A stretch of 64,000 nt of DNA from Combretum micranthum (lineage: Eukaryota; Streptophyta; Magnoliopsida; Myrtales; Combretaceae). The position numbers and the translations under genes were made by a program. The DNA lies in contig JAMXBD010000095.1 of the NCBI GenBank assembly GCA_024138025.1, positions 186,001 through 250,000 on the forward strand. Direction: 5' to 3'. Below the pieces are notes generated by a model. That model saw only the letters and a program-made list of their open reading frames with translations, had not been told where the DNA came from and made no database searches. Below, in pieces: positions 12,283-25,286 of this stretch (its first letter is position 1; the number at the start of each line of letters is the position of its first letter).

Positions 12283-14633
12283 TGTCATGACCCCTAAATA
12301 GGACTTGATAGGAATTATTAGAGGCTGTTATGCCACTTGTGCACCTATTACATGATGGACATTTTGTGTGTCAGAGATTACAAGACTCAATTTAACATTT
12401 AATTACAAACATTAATTATGATACACATATATTTCATATATAAAAATAACTATAGGTTTCTTACTTTCTATTGATCGATAGGATTATAGAGAATCGATAT
12501 CTCCTGCCAAATAGTTATATAGATTGCTTGCATTTATATAAACTTGAATGGCAAAGGAAATATTATTCATGATAGATGATTGGATTCCATATTTCTTATG
12601 ACTCTTATTCGTACCGATCTCATCCCATCCTGCTCTTATGGAGTTACTGCAATCAATCTATTGAGAGGGTGAGCAAAACCATGACTTAGTGAAATGGGAA
12701 TTCAATATTCTCATCACAACCTCAATCATAAGCATCTTATCAATCATATGCTATGCATGAACCCACAAATGCAATGTAAAATCACACGTGATCTTCTAGC
12801 AACCAACATAAAGTTTAGTTTAAAACCACAGCCTCTTCTTTGACCTAAGGTTTAGGAATGCTTAGTTCCATCAGCATCCATGTTGTCCAAACTTAAATTC
12901 CTTTATCGTAAGTCCCAAGGTACTTAAAAACTTACCTATGATGATATTTCTTAAAGCTTATGATTATACTCGAGACGATAGTTTGGCATGGTTTCATAGC
13001 TCACGATTTCCCCTAATCTTTTAGTTCATTCTACAAAGCTAAAATTTAAACTTAACTTATTGATGTGAATATATCCAAACTTAAATTCCCTATTGTTCCA
13101 TTGTTAGACGGTGATGACAATTAGTAATGCAATTGCTGCAATGCATACCTGATTTAAATAAACAATAAATCATTAATAAAATTCAGTGACTAAATAGATA
13201 TAATTCAAGCATTCCATGGAAGACATAGAATGCATATTCTAACACTAGAACCAATTTCATGGACAAGCAAGTTTAAGGTAACTCAACACATTCTCAGCAT
13301 AATCATAATTCTTGACATTGTCACCAATAAACCATCAAGCAATACATATAGTAAACCATCAATAATGTTTAAGTTTGCTATATACATATAGTAAATGGAC
13401 ATTTATTTACTTATTTATCGTATAATTTTATTGTATGAAACGATTTGATATAATGAATATTTGCTTGAAACTTGTTTTGAAGAAATATATTAAAATCATC
13501 TAGTATAGTTCACTTACATGGGCAATATAGTTCAACTTCTAAGTTGCGAAGGTTTAGCATGTTGAGATTGGATTGGGAAATCAATTTAATTACCTAGAGT
13601 AATATAAAAGGAATGTTTAGAAAGTAAAAAGAAATTAAATTTAATATAAATGATAAGCGTGGGTAATGGATTTGTTAAGAGTTGATCCAACTAGATAACT
13701 TGCTATTGGTTAGGAGTTGTAGTAACTTCACGTAAATTTTAGACCTTGATCCATTTAAAATTTGCTAAAACTCATAACATGGAAGTTATAGAGCTCTTTC
13801 TATACTTTTTGTGGCATCTTAAATCATTTGAACTAAATTCTAGATGAAGGATATATGTCTAAAATATGAAAACTGTATCAGGCTGGTGACTGCAAGATTG
13901 AGGGAATCGGCTCGCCAATGCAAGCCATTTTAGTATTGTCTTGTCAATTAATTTTTGTGCTGGCTCATCGGTAATCATCTCCTACCATTATTTTTTAAAT
14001 TTCTACATTCCATATCTTTATATATAATTTGTATATGTATTTTAATTCCCCATACATTATAAAAAGAATGGCATATGATTAAATAAGTAACATACTCAAA
14101 ATATCATTGTAAACGTTCAATCAAGCAATCATAGCTAGTAAATTATAGAATTTCCCACTCACCGTAGCTATAAACCCATAGATTTTATGGTAAAAAATTG
14201 AAACCCTAAAGTCAAACCGAATCGACCTTAAACCTTAAAGAAACCTAAGATTAGATTAGATATACTTCTAGAATCCTAAGAGATTAGATGAAGAAGGAAA
14301 AAGTGAAAACCCTAAAATAGTACGAGTATATATAAGCTTTATACCTTGAAACGGTAAGTTTATCCAAAACCTTAATCGTTCCAAACCTTTTCGGTAACAG
14401 TTTATGTATCCGACCATCGATACATAAATTAAGGTAAAATATTCCAACAAATAATTTATATTAGAATAATATTAAGACATCTATATAATAATAGATAAAA
14501 TTTTATCTGTTTATAAAAACATCAGTTATAGCATTTATACATATAGTTTTATCTCTACCGATAATTAATTTATCTTGTCTACTATTCATTATTATTTAGT
14601 TACTATTCACTCTACTCCACTTTTTATACCTTA
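12283..14633 (+). repeat. Long LTR-like sequence, first part (host of two insertions)
   Basis: Begins TGTCATGACCCCTAA. It carries the blocks seen in the other LTR-like sequences: a GAGGGTGAGCA tract near 12665, and a CAGTTATAG..CTACCG tract near 14520-14560 matching 58150-58200. It ends with CTATTCATTATTATTTAGTTACTATTCACTC, a tract also present in the solo LTR at 2313 just before its promoter. It is cut at 14633 by a solo LTR and resumes at 18360. The exact 5' edge could be 12277, 12280 or 12283. Confidence 0.5.
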
Positions 14634-17600
14634 TGTAAAGACCCGACATGCTCAATTATCAAATTAAGCATACCAAGTCCCCAACCATGTATAACTCTTA
14701 TAAATTATACGTAAGGTTTTCTTAAAAAAAGGTGTTTATGTTGAACGTTACTATCCGATTTTAGGTTATGAAATCGTTTATTTAGATTTTGCCAACAACT
14801 GGATTTAGCAGCAAAAAAATAAACTTTAATAAAAATATTTCTACATAAAAGCATTTAAAACTTCTACTATTACAAGTGGAAAAACTATCACTTAAATAAA
14901 TATTTACAAAACATGGGCACTAACAAGACCTTAAATGAAAATACGAATTTATAAACAAATCTAGACTTTATAAAATAAACAAAAGAAGAAACAAAACAAC
15001 TAAACTACTCAACGCTCTTAACTCACATCACTCATCCACAATCCTTCCCAAGTCAACATAAGTACCTAAAAACTCGAGACAACATCATCACATCAATCAT
15101 CATCATCAACTCCATCAACAACAACATCATCATCAACAATGAACACCATCATCATCCTCAATATATCACTTGGAGAAAAGAACAATAACAACAATAATGA
15201 GCCGAAGCTCAGTACATAGTAACACAAGCACATGTAGTATGGCATACGACTTAACTAAATGTAATGTATCAATGCACAAGTTATTATCTTTCCATTAAAA
15301 TAAACAAATCAACAATGGAGCACTCACACTTCGAAACAAGCCAATGGGAATTCGAGGGTCCTGAGTAACAGCAGCTGCTCAAGGGGTTGATATAAGTAGT
15401 CCGAATACCTATATCCCCTATATCTATTCCATAAAAGTAATCTCATTGAGAGTTTGTAGCTGTTACTCAACTTTACTTAACTTAATCCACAACATGAATA
15501 TAGTTCACCCGTTTCTATAAACGTTGAACTAAACCATGGTATTTCCCTCTAAGTTTAAGTAAACGTTACACTACACTCTCTATCGATCACCCGCTTAACC
15601 ATAAAAGAATCACTATTGCATCATAGCATACCATTACATCATGGTAAAGTCATTGCATCATGTCTAAGGTTAAAGCGCCTAACTACCATGTCATTGCATC
15701 ATGACAAGGTTGCCGCTCCTTGAACCAGATTCAACGGCGTAATAGGTAACCAACACTCATCAATTATTAAGTTCTTAATCCATTTTAGATATCTATCCTA
15801 ACATCCAACACGCAAGTTACTGTGTACCTTGAATATGAAATTCAAACATAGTCTCAAAAAGAATTTCAAAAGATAATCTAAAAGATAAATCGGATATCCA
15901 CTTCTGTTAAGGAAAGAACTCGTATAAGAAACTAAACTAAACTAATCATTCACTTTTTCAAACTTTTATTAACCCTATTTGATCAAACACTAACTTGGAA
16001 CCCCACTATGGCTGTGAAAATCGTCCCGCTAAAATATGGATAGTTCTCTTTTGTCTGTCAAATAATTTCTTTTCTCTTTATTTATAGTGTTTTATTACAG
16101 AAGCATTAACAAAAAATTCATATACAAAAAACATTCATTTTCCAAGTAAACACACATTTGAAATAACATATTCCCTATATTATTCAAAAATCATCTTAAT
16201 TCATTCATCTAAGCTAATTATTAGCTATTAGCCTATTTTAGCTTAACCTTAGCCAAATTGTTTCAAATTAGTCATTTAGTTCATTAACTAAGTCAAAGAT
16301 GGTTAAACCAACTCAATCTAATTCATTTTAACTCATTCAAGTTTATTTAATCAAGTTGAACTTATGTTTGTTAGCTAAGTTCATTTTATAACTAAATTTA
16401 AACTAAACATTTAAGGATTTCAAAGATTACTTACATAAAGGTATAACTTAACAAGTATTCATCTAACAATATTATATTAACTTTTAAAATCATCACCTAT
16501 AACTTCAAATCATGTATACAATATACTTAGCTTTAAACATTAAGCACAACACTCATAAAATTCAAATATAATTCATACATAAGCTTAACTTAACATTTAC
16601 ATGCTTAACAAGTTCATTTAAGTTCAATAGCTAATCATAACAATAAATAATAAATAAGGAAAAACAATTGAAGAAAAACACAACTTAAAACATACTAAAT
16701 CTTAAACTTAGCATCAAGGAAATTCAAATAAAATTCATATAAATACATAACTCATCATTTATATACTTATCAAGATCATTTGGTTTCACTAATTCATCAC
16801 AATATCATAAATCAAGCAATGGAAATCATATATACAACATAATTACTTTTAATTTAATACTCATGGAAATTCAATGTTGAATCAAAAATATACTTAAATC
16901 ATGCTTCATTATATCCTTCAATCATCATTACACATCAAATATCATTAATCTATCTCATTTTAGTCAAAAATATCCATTTCCTAAGCAAAACACATTCAAC
17001 ATGCAAAACACAAAATTTTAACTTAGTTTGAAAAACACAATAGTTGAAAAAAACTAAAATTTAAGCATTGATATATTTTGAATTTGTAAAAACTCAAAAC
17101 ATAAAAATTGTAGATCTCTTTTTAAGCTTTCTATATGAACTTGAATAACCTCAATCGGAGATCACATGAAAAAGTTATGGCCAAAATACGATCAAGCTAC
17201 AAAATAGGACAATGTTGTAAAACGAATGTCGTCACTTCTACACCGGCGGTGTAAATCTCAACGCCGGTAGCACAGAAGTTCAACACCTGTAGCGTTGGAG
17301 GTAGCGTTAAGGAAATGGCATTCTGATCACTTCAACACCGGGCACAACACAGGCGGCACAGAAGCTCCAAAGGCGGCGTTGAAGACAAAACAGCTTTGCG
17401 AAGACATAGTTTTTACACTTTACTCTTATCAAAACTTCTTCAAATCATCTACTAAGCTTCCTATATCAATTCTAACAGCGATTAAACACCTATAACAACT
17501 TCTAACACTTCAAACAAATCCAAACTTCATCAAATCCCAACTTCCACTATTCATCCTCTTCCTCCTTCACAAACCAACCTCCAACATACAATTAACCAAC

Positions 17601-18359
17601 AATTACTTATGTAAACAACACTTTGAACCCATTTCTAACATCTATATATCAATTATAAGCTCATAAACAATAATAAAAACAAAGATAATTCAAGATAGAA
17701 AACTTAGCTTTTGAGACACATGCATAAATGAACTTCTTTCTACACTTCTAGCTTTGATTCCTCTTTCCTATCTTCTTCCTTAGCTTTAATTTCTCTTCTT
17801 GATCTTGCCTAGGATTTGAGATTGAGAGGGAGAGATCAAAGAAAGAAAGAAAGAAATAAGAAGAAGAGAGAGGCAGAGGAAGAAATGGAAAAGGAAAATA
17901 AGATTAAAAAAATTAGATATTTTTCGAATAAGGTATAAGTTTAGAACTGTCAGATCAATATCTATAGTTCTAGAAGCATTTAAAAGATGGTTTCTAAACT
18001 AATAGGTTAGAAATTAAGAACTTAAAATGAAAACTTAATTTAGGAATTTACTTTAGATAGAAGGATATTTAATTTGAGTTCGAGTTTAAGAACTGATATT
18101 TTTATACAAGCAAATGAACTCAAATTTTGTAAAGATTTAGGAATTAGTGTTTAGGCTAAGAATCAAGAGTTTAGGAATCCTCTAAACAATTTAGAAATAT
18201 GTTTAGGAGATTTGGAATCAAAATCTCAAATTTCATTTAATTAATTACTAATCTAACTTTGTCAACTTGTCTATTTATATCTTATGATTAATTTAATTCA
18301 TTCAAATCTATCTAAACACAATTTCTAATATATGTGAAGGTTTGGGATATTTCGCCTTA
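14629..18359 (+). mobile_element. Solo LTR, 3,721 bp, target duplication CCTTA
   Basis: Spans 14634 (TGTAAAGACCCGAC) to 18354 (GATATTTCG, the final CA apparently mutated to CG), with CCTTA at 14629-14633 and 18355-18359. The start, the AACCATGTATAAC head, the block near 15360-15420 (GGGGTTGATATAAG) and CCAGATTCAACGGC near 15725 all recur in order in the solo LTR at 60285, so they are one family. A degraded GCCGG-rich patch lies at 17230-17390. No coding region. Flanks rejoin into a continuous pyrimidine-rich LTR promoter region of the host element. Confidence 0.75.
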
Positions 18360-19346
18360 CTTTTAATAATCTTTTCTTATCTTTTTCTCTTTCTCTCTCT
18401 CTCTTCCCTCCCTTACCACCGGACCCTCTCCCCTTTTCCCTCCATTTTTTAACATAAATTAATTCCTCATTTTTCTCTTTATAAATACTCCTTCCCCTTT
18501 CATTTTTTCCTACACTTACGTAACCTCTCTTTCATTCTAAAACTCTTTCTAAACCCCTCTCCAAATTTCTCTTCCTCCTTTCTCTACTACTCACACACAT
18601 AGCTCAATTCCTCCTTTAGGTAATGTACTATACCACCTTCTTATGTATGATGTAAAATAAGTATGCATGTCTTTAAATAGTTTCCATAAAATATCCCTAT
18701 GATGCACCATGCCGGGGATGGAAAAATACAAGACAACATATGTTGTTTTAATTTATGACCATATTATATTCATGTTATAATCATGTTTATTGACATGTTG
18801 TATTTATGTTTCTTAATTTAACATTTATGTATATATATGAGTATGTATATGTATAAAGAAGCTTCAGAGCATATTGCTTACTAATCTAACTATTGTTTAT
18901 TCCAAATTTTTTTATTTTATGAAATTTATAAGATCGCCAATGGCCTTGTAGCTTACTAGCATACGGTCCAAGTCCTCATCCTCGAGGTATTGAGTTTGAT
19001 TGCTCGCGTTAACGCATTATAATGGTCATATGTGGCCGCGTTATAATAGCTCTTCTAGCCCATTAGAAAAAAAAAATTATACAAGACTAGTCCATTCAAG
19101 CCTTAGATTGGTTTAAAAATCAAGTCTGAATAAGATTTGAATATTTCAAGTTTCAGGGAGCCTTGATAAGGATCTAAGACTCCCATGTTATTTCTTGATC
19201 TTATTATTGTTATGAGATTGGAATGTTTTAAGCCTTGAGGAGCCTTGACAAGAATCTAAGACTCTCATTTTATTTCTTTATCTCGCTCGATTATATTTGT
19301 TATCATGGTGATTAGATTATTTCAAGTTCCGAGTAGCCTTGATCAT
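18360..19346 (+). repeat. Host LTR-like sequence, second part with promoter
   Basis: Continuation of the sequence broken at 14633: a pyrimidine-rich tract, a TATA box, then from about 19085 an AGACTAGTCCATTC block and ~95-bp sub-repeats each containing GAGCCTTGA..AAGACTC. The third sub-repeat is interrupted at 19346 and finishes at 21033. The same order (CT-rich leader, TATA, ACTAGTCC block, sub-repeats) occurs in reverse in 2313-4355. Confidence 0.65.
18480..18487 (+). promoter_or_regulatory. LTR TATA box
   Basis: TATAAATA within a CT-rich stretch (18370-18620), matching the placement of the minus-strand TATA at 3166-3174 in the related solo LTR. Confidence 0.5.
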
Positions 19347-21032
19347 TGTAACGCCATAAACTACGAGCGTTATCGGCCTACCACGTGTCCTCACTAAAAA
19401 AGAACACGCTAAGGCTATGATTCTATTAATATACAATTATAATACCATATAACTTTACAGTCTTATTTTTAAAGGTACTTCTAAACAACACGGTTGGCTT
19501 AAACCAAACGCAAACTTATAATCCATCTTAAAACATCATATGGAAAAAAAATCTTAATAACTAAACTCTAATAGTCAAGATAACTAATTAAAATTTCATA
19601 AAGCTTTTAACTCTAACTATTACAAACTTTTGCTCTTCTAGAAATCAACAGGGAAATTGACTCCATTATCGTTATCCCTATAGTCTACAAACACTTTGTA
19701 ACCCGATAGAAAAAAATCACTTGATCAACACCTATTCTTGAAAAATAAAAGAGTGAGCACAAATGCCTAGTATGCCAAACCATAAATACATACACATGAA
19801 TAAACGTCATACAATTCCACATGCAATCTTGTAACATAAGCAACAATCACAGGTTATTATCTTTAATTAGCTAGACAACTAACACAGTTTAGAACCATTT
19901 GCAACTAGTTCCAAACTCAAAGTAACTCATGACTCAATGAAAACAATTACGTATAAAATACTTATATATATATATATATATTGATATTTGGTACTCCCCA
20001 CACAATGGGTATCATACTCGTACCACTCCTAAACTATCGGAATTATCTCTGTGCATAACTCCACTCGAAACAATGTCACATGCACGATCATCAAGACGTC
20101 GTCCTAGTAACACGATACTCTCGGTCTACTAGACCCAGCCAAACACAAGTAATAAACTAGTTTAAAGACATATAATATTGAATTCGTTTACAATTTTTAA
20201 GCCTACATTCACAAACAACAAACAAGGTAAGGATGTACGTGAAATAACTTTTGGAATAGATAATCTAAATTCACCAGAAATACCTAATCACATAAAGCAA
20301 GACTCACTCAAAACTGTTTTCGCAAGATAAACATACTCTTAAGGTCATCCAACCCTTAACTGACAAGAACTACAACTATCTAGGTTCAATTGCACCTCCC
20401 TTCTTTGATCACAAACCGGAATCTCCAAAGAAGCTTAGAGTTTCTCCAAGACTCTTCCAGAAATTGATTCTCTTCAAAACCAATAGAAAACTAAAAAAAG
20501 ATAACTCTTTTAGATGACAAAGGATTGAAAAGGATCAAACTTACCTATTACATGATTCTTATTCCTCCTTGAAGCAAGCTATAGGTTTAGGAGAGGTTTT
20601 GGGGTTTCCAAAAGCTTTTGGTAGGTTATGAGAAGAAAGAAAGGCTAAAGGTCTATATATAATACATGGAAAACCTTAAAAACAAGAAACAATTAGTGCA
20701 TCATACGTTAACAAAGAAGGTTGGTGGTGTATAATATAAGATGACGGCCTAAAAATTTATGCTAGCAATTGAATACTCGAAAGACGAAACTGGGGTAAAG
20801 AAGACTGACATCCAATGCCGGTGGTGCAGATCTCAAAGCCAGCAGCATACCCTTGAAGGCGAGTGGCCTAGAGTTGCGTCCATTTGTCCTTTTTGAATAA
20901 CTACCTCTTGTTTAAATATTTATGCTATATAATAATAAATTATTATCCATTAGGGTGGTCCATAAAATCTTCTTATTTTCAACATATGACATCTTTACCA
21001 TTCACTATGATTTATTTATATATTACAATCAT
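19342..21032 (+). mobile_element. Solo LTR, 1,681 bp, target duplication ATCAT
   Basis: Spans 19347 (TGTAACGCCATAAAC) to 21027 (ATATATTACA), flanked by ATCAT at 19342-19346 and 21028-21032. Removing it joins CCTTGATCAT to AATATAAGATTCTCAT, which restores a third copy of the host sub-repeat (compare CCTTGACAAGAATC at 19235), so the edges are firm. A GTGAGCACAAATGCCTAGTA block and a short GCCGG/AGCCAGCAG patch near 20815-20870 correspond to blocks in the other LTRs. No coding sequence. Confidence 0.8.
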
Positions 21033-21482
21033 AATATAAGATTCTCATATCATTATTTTGGTTTTTGCCTATATTTTCATTTATGATTTTGTTAACTTCT
21101 TAGTTTGAGTTAGTTTTATTAAGTTAAAAATTCACAAGTTAGTTTATTTTTATGTGCATAAATGCTCATAGGGATGTTGTCATAATGGTAAAATAAATCC
21201 TTAAAATTTTAATCTTGATAATTCTTTGCTATGTAAATAATTTTCTAAATCTTATTTTTCAAAGCCTTGGGAATCATTTGAACAAAAGAAAAATTTGAAA
21301 ACGAAAAAATGAAAAATCAGTCTCCTATTTCTTTAAAATGGTGTGACCCCTATGTAACATTTGAGAAGTTTTACAACATGAAATCCTTTTCCTAGAAACG
21401 CATGAAAAACCAATGTTTTAACAAAAAATTTCAATAAAAATATTGAATAGGAATTTCAAAGAATAAAAAGAATGACACCTTA
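21033..21482 (+). repeat. Host LTR-like sequence, third part; end not found
   Basis: Resumes the interrupted sub-repeat and runs on without a visible terminal CA or target duplication before the Ty3/gypsy LTR at 21483. No gene. Confidence 0.4.
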
Positions 21483-22048
21483 TGTTACAACCAAACAACC
21501 GAGATACGAACAACAGAATCCAACAACAAAGGAACAGCTCAGATCTATACCAAAACAGTAAGGACAGCTCAGATCTGAACATGAACAGCTCAGATCTACA
21601 CCAAAACAGCAAGGATCTACATCTGGACGTACTAGATTTAGGGAAAAGCCCAAGTGGCTTAAAGATTACACAAAATAGAATACATGCATACTTTACAAAA
21701 CATAGATTTGTACACAGCTGAATCTATTGTAGCAGCTGTCGTAATCAAAAGTAGTTTTATCTACTGTGCGTGTATAAATACAATGGAGACAATGGAAAAG
21801 GGTTTTATCCCAGCTTACAGAAACATCTTGTTTAGGAGTTGGTGGCTTCCTCGAATAGCCACAGCATGCATTTAGTTACCTGCATGAACAAACAATAGGA
21901 ATTAGTCTCAAACCCTAAAAACGATAGAGAGGAAACAGAGAGGAGAGTTAGGGTTAGACTTAGCTTTGAAATAACGAAGAGAGAGAAAAGTGAAGTTTAA
22001 ATACTTCTTATACTGTTTTCGAGTTGTCTTCGGAGGCGGGTTATAACA
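21483..22048 (+). mobile_element. 5' LTR of a Ty3/gypsy retrotransposon (566 bp)
   Basis: Starts TGTTACAACC and ends GGTTATAACA, a nearly perfect inverted terminal pair, and is followed directly by TTTGGTGCTCTCATCTTG, which occupies the primer-binding position. Three copies of ACAGCTCAGATCT (21534, 21564, 21585) lie in the presumed U3. A TATA box follows at 21773. The gag start lies ~40 bases past the LTR. No 3' LTR was found: the element is truncated after the protease. Small frames at 21482 and 21684 are translated LTR. Confidence 0.75.
21773..21780 (+). promoter_or_regulatory. LTR TATA box
   Basis: TATAAATA 268 bases before the LTR end, in the expected position for the retroelement promoter. 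Confidence 0.55.
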
Positions 22049-22086
22049 TTTGGTGCTCTCATCTTGACAAAATTTTCTTTTATATC

Positions 22087-23573
22087 ATGGCTCCTGTTAT
22101 TCGTTCACATGAATCCATGGATGAAATGGATGTAATGAAACAAACATTGTTTGCCATTTAAGATAGCTTAAGTAAAATGAATGACAAAATAGAGAAATTA
22201 GGAGTAAATCAAAATCTTTTTGGAGTTAATCATGGTAGTCCTCATGATCAAGATTCATCATTTTCCAATAATAACAATCAGTATCGGAATTTGTTGAAAG
22301 GAATAAAACTGGAAGTTCCTAAATTTGCAGGCGAAGATGTTTTAGGGTGGCTTTTTAAAGTTGATCAATTTTTTGTTTTCCATCAAATTCTTGACGAACA
22401 AAGGATTACCATTGCTTCTTTTGCTTTGGAAGGAGATATTTTAAATTGGTATAAATGGATGTCCTCAATAAACAACTCAGTTCTTGGTCTAAGTTTACAG
22501 AAGCCCTTCAAAAACGATTCGGGTCATCTGGGTATGAGGACGTTCAAGGCATGCTTGCTAAACTCACTCAAACTTCTTCTTTCTCACATTATCAATCACA
22601 GTTTGAGGATCTTTCTAACCATACCTTCAGATTATCTGAATCATTTCTTATTAGTTGTTTTATTTCAGGATTAACTCCAGCCTTAAGATGAGAAGTTCAA
22701 ATTTCTCGACCCAGAGATTTAATGAATGCAATCTGGTTAGCCAGAATGCATGAAGACAAACTTAAGGAGTAGACTGAAGGTTTTCGAACTTTTAAAACCT
22801 TTAAACCCAATCCTTCCACATACACTTCACCACCATTACAATTCTCAAAACCACCAATACCAAACACTTCATCCTCAGTAGGTTCTACTTCTATTTCCAA
22901 TTCTACTTCTACTTCCCTACCTATTAAACGACTGACTCCTGCAGAAATGCAAGCTAGACGAGACAAGGGCCTCTGTTATAACCGTGATGAGAAATTTCAC
23001 AAATGTAAAGCAAAATTTCTTTTGCTTCTGTCAGAGATTCAAGAAGATGTTGAGGTACAAAATATTTCAGAATCACATGAGGAGAGTGATATGCATTGCA
23101 CCATCAGTTACCATGCTTTGAATGGGGACATGTTTCCTAGAACACTTAGATTTCAAGGCACTATTAATTCTCGTAAGATTGTTGTACTTGTTGATTCTGG
23201 TAGTACTCACAATTTTATGCATAGTAGAGTTGCCAATCATTTAGGTCTTACCATAATTCTAACATCACAATTTCATGTCATGTTAGCCAATGGTTAAAAA
23301 CTTAAATGTCAAGGGCAATGTAATTTGGTTCCAATGAATATTTAGGGCTTCAATTCTCAAGATACTTTTTATATTTTGGATATTCAAGGAGCAGAAGTGG
23401 TTCTTGGTGTTTAGTGGCTCCAGGATTTGGGGCCTATCACAATAAATTACACTGATCTCATCATGACTTTTTCTCATTTGGGGTCTCAGATTACCCTAGT
23501 GGGTGATCCATCTGTTCCAGCACAACTGATTTCTCATAATCAATTAAGGCGGCTCTTTAACACCTTATTTTAA
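22087..23573 (+). pseudogene. Decayed Ty3/gypsy gag-protease
   Basis: Opens with ATG GCT CCT at 22087 but meets a TAA at 22159 where the family usually has glutamine (CAA to TAA). Reading resumes in frame and shows the retrotransposon gag core: KLEVPKFAGED, then ..LNWYKWM. A frameshift near 22455-22480 leads to WSKFTEALQKRFG and ISCFISGLTPALR. More stops follow at 22689 and 22770. The nucleocapsid knuckle reads CYNRDEKFHKC: one cysteine is arginine and residues are missing. The aspartic protease site VLVDSGSTHNF is intact at about 23190. Stops at 23295 and beyond, then the sequence ends before reverse transcriptase. The gag product would have formed the particle and the protease processed it; neither can be made intact. 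Confidence 0.85.
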
Positions 23574-25286
23574 AAAAGACCAACTCATCTATTTATAAAC
23601 GATAAGAGATAAGAAGTCATTACAAGTTTTTAAGGTTGAGATTTTGTAAACTTAAGAATTATCAATTGTCATGAGACTAGTCAATGAAAAAGTATTCTTT
23701 TAAGCAACCTCACTTGAATGATACATGTATTATGAACTACTTTTAAGATCTTAATGTGTTGGAGCATAGGGGTAAATCATAACCTTGTCTTAGAAGTATA
23801 CTTAAGGTAAAACTTGAAAAAAGTGTCAAAGTGGATTTAGATATGAATTTGGGTGCAATATGACCCCTTAGATTTCGTGACCTAAATTATCTTAAATGTT
23901 TGAAATAACCTTAGAAATGAATAAAACATTCGGAGTAGGTTGAAATTGACTACTTGTACTAAAAAATCAAGGTCAAAATGACTTAGATATAACTGTTTTA
24001 CTATCAAAACTAGATAACTGGAAAATCTACCAAGAATTAAGTTTTAGGATTATAATGTTTAAGCAAAGTCTATAGGAAATACTCATTTTGGGTATTTTCT
24101 TTATTTAGGCGACGAAGAAGTCAATACCTCCTTTCTGGAGGATTATTTTGACTGACTGACTCTAGATGGTTGAGTGAGTTTATTTCCTTGCTTACTTATC
24201 TATGCTTGTCGGTAAAATAGTGCACCGGTTGATAGGGAAAAGATGAAATTGGACTTGTTATGGAAATGATATGGGATTATGCTTATGACTCATGTTGCGT
24301 GATTAATGGCTTGTAAACATATTGAAACACTGATTGGTTGATTAAGCATGTTAGTGTTATGCTTGCCATATTGTGATTTCCTTATTGAATCATTTGATCA
24401 CCCTTCAATGAACTTAATGAATTGGATATAAATTAAGAATCGTCATGCATTGCATACCGTCAAGCCACATTTGAAGGCTGATACTCTTACGTGGGATCAA
24501 GTGGATTGCAAACTTATAAAATATGGGTCCTGGTCCTAAATAACTACTTCGTTCGGAATACGACCTCAAGGGGGAGCTATGCTAGATCGATTGCTATGGG
24601 CGAGTGCCTAATGACTAACAGTATAGGTACGGAGACTTGTAAGAGCATCCCAACCTTCATCATTGAGGGTGCAAATCCATGCTATACATAGTTTTCCGTG
24701 CTCGTGTTTATGGTTGATCCATATGGATTTTTGCATAGTATATGCTTGAATAACCAACTTGCTTGCTTTTCTTTTATGATAAGTTTATGATACTATACTC
24801 ACTAAGCATGTTATCACTTATACCCATATAGATTTTTTTTTTATCTCAGGATTACTTGTGGCTCTACCCTAAGATGATGAACCCAAGGTAAAGACGATGG
24901 TTTTTGGAAAGCTTTTGGAGGAAATGTGCAAGAAGACATGAAGTAGATTTCTTTTAAAATCTCTTTGATAAATTTCTTTATCTTTTTAGAAAGACGTATG
25001 TTTTTTTTTTTGGGAGACTATGAATGTTGCAATTTTTGAAGCCTTATGGTTTTAGCTGGAGAATGTCTCTAAGATTTGTAACTTATCATGTTTAAGATTA
25101 CTAGTTTAGTTTCTCTTGCATGCCATTTGAATACTTGCAAACTACGTAACTCCATTGGCGTTCACTCCTTTGTGAAAGTACGTTTTGTGCACAATATGGA
25201 AGCCTTTGAGTGACTAAGGTAGTCACTCCTAGGCTTTAATATTGTGTACAGTGAGCTATCATGTTTAGGGTATCTCATGGGGTACA
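23574..25286 (-). repeat. LTR-like block, minus strand
   Basis: The right edge reads CATGGGGTACA at 25286, i.e. TGTACCCCATG on the minus strand. The first ~150 minus-strand bases match 48-200 closely (GTACACAATATTAAAGCC, GACTACCTTAGTCACTC, AAGGCTTCCATAT). The body includes a GC-richer patch at 24480-24700 and an ACTCACTAAGCATG block matching the CTAGCTTAGTGAGAT block near 470. GTTGG follows the right edge, but I found no matching copy next to a TG on the left, so the left limit is arbitrary. The 66-codon frame at 24491 is translated repeat. Confidence 0.55.

Noticed and set aside
23574..23780. Left end and target duplication for the LTR ending at 25286
   Set aside because: GTTGG at about 23759 is followed by AG rather than TG and the blocks do not line up; left undetermined.
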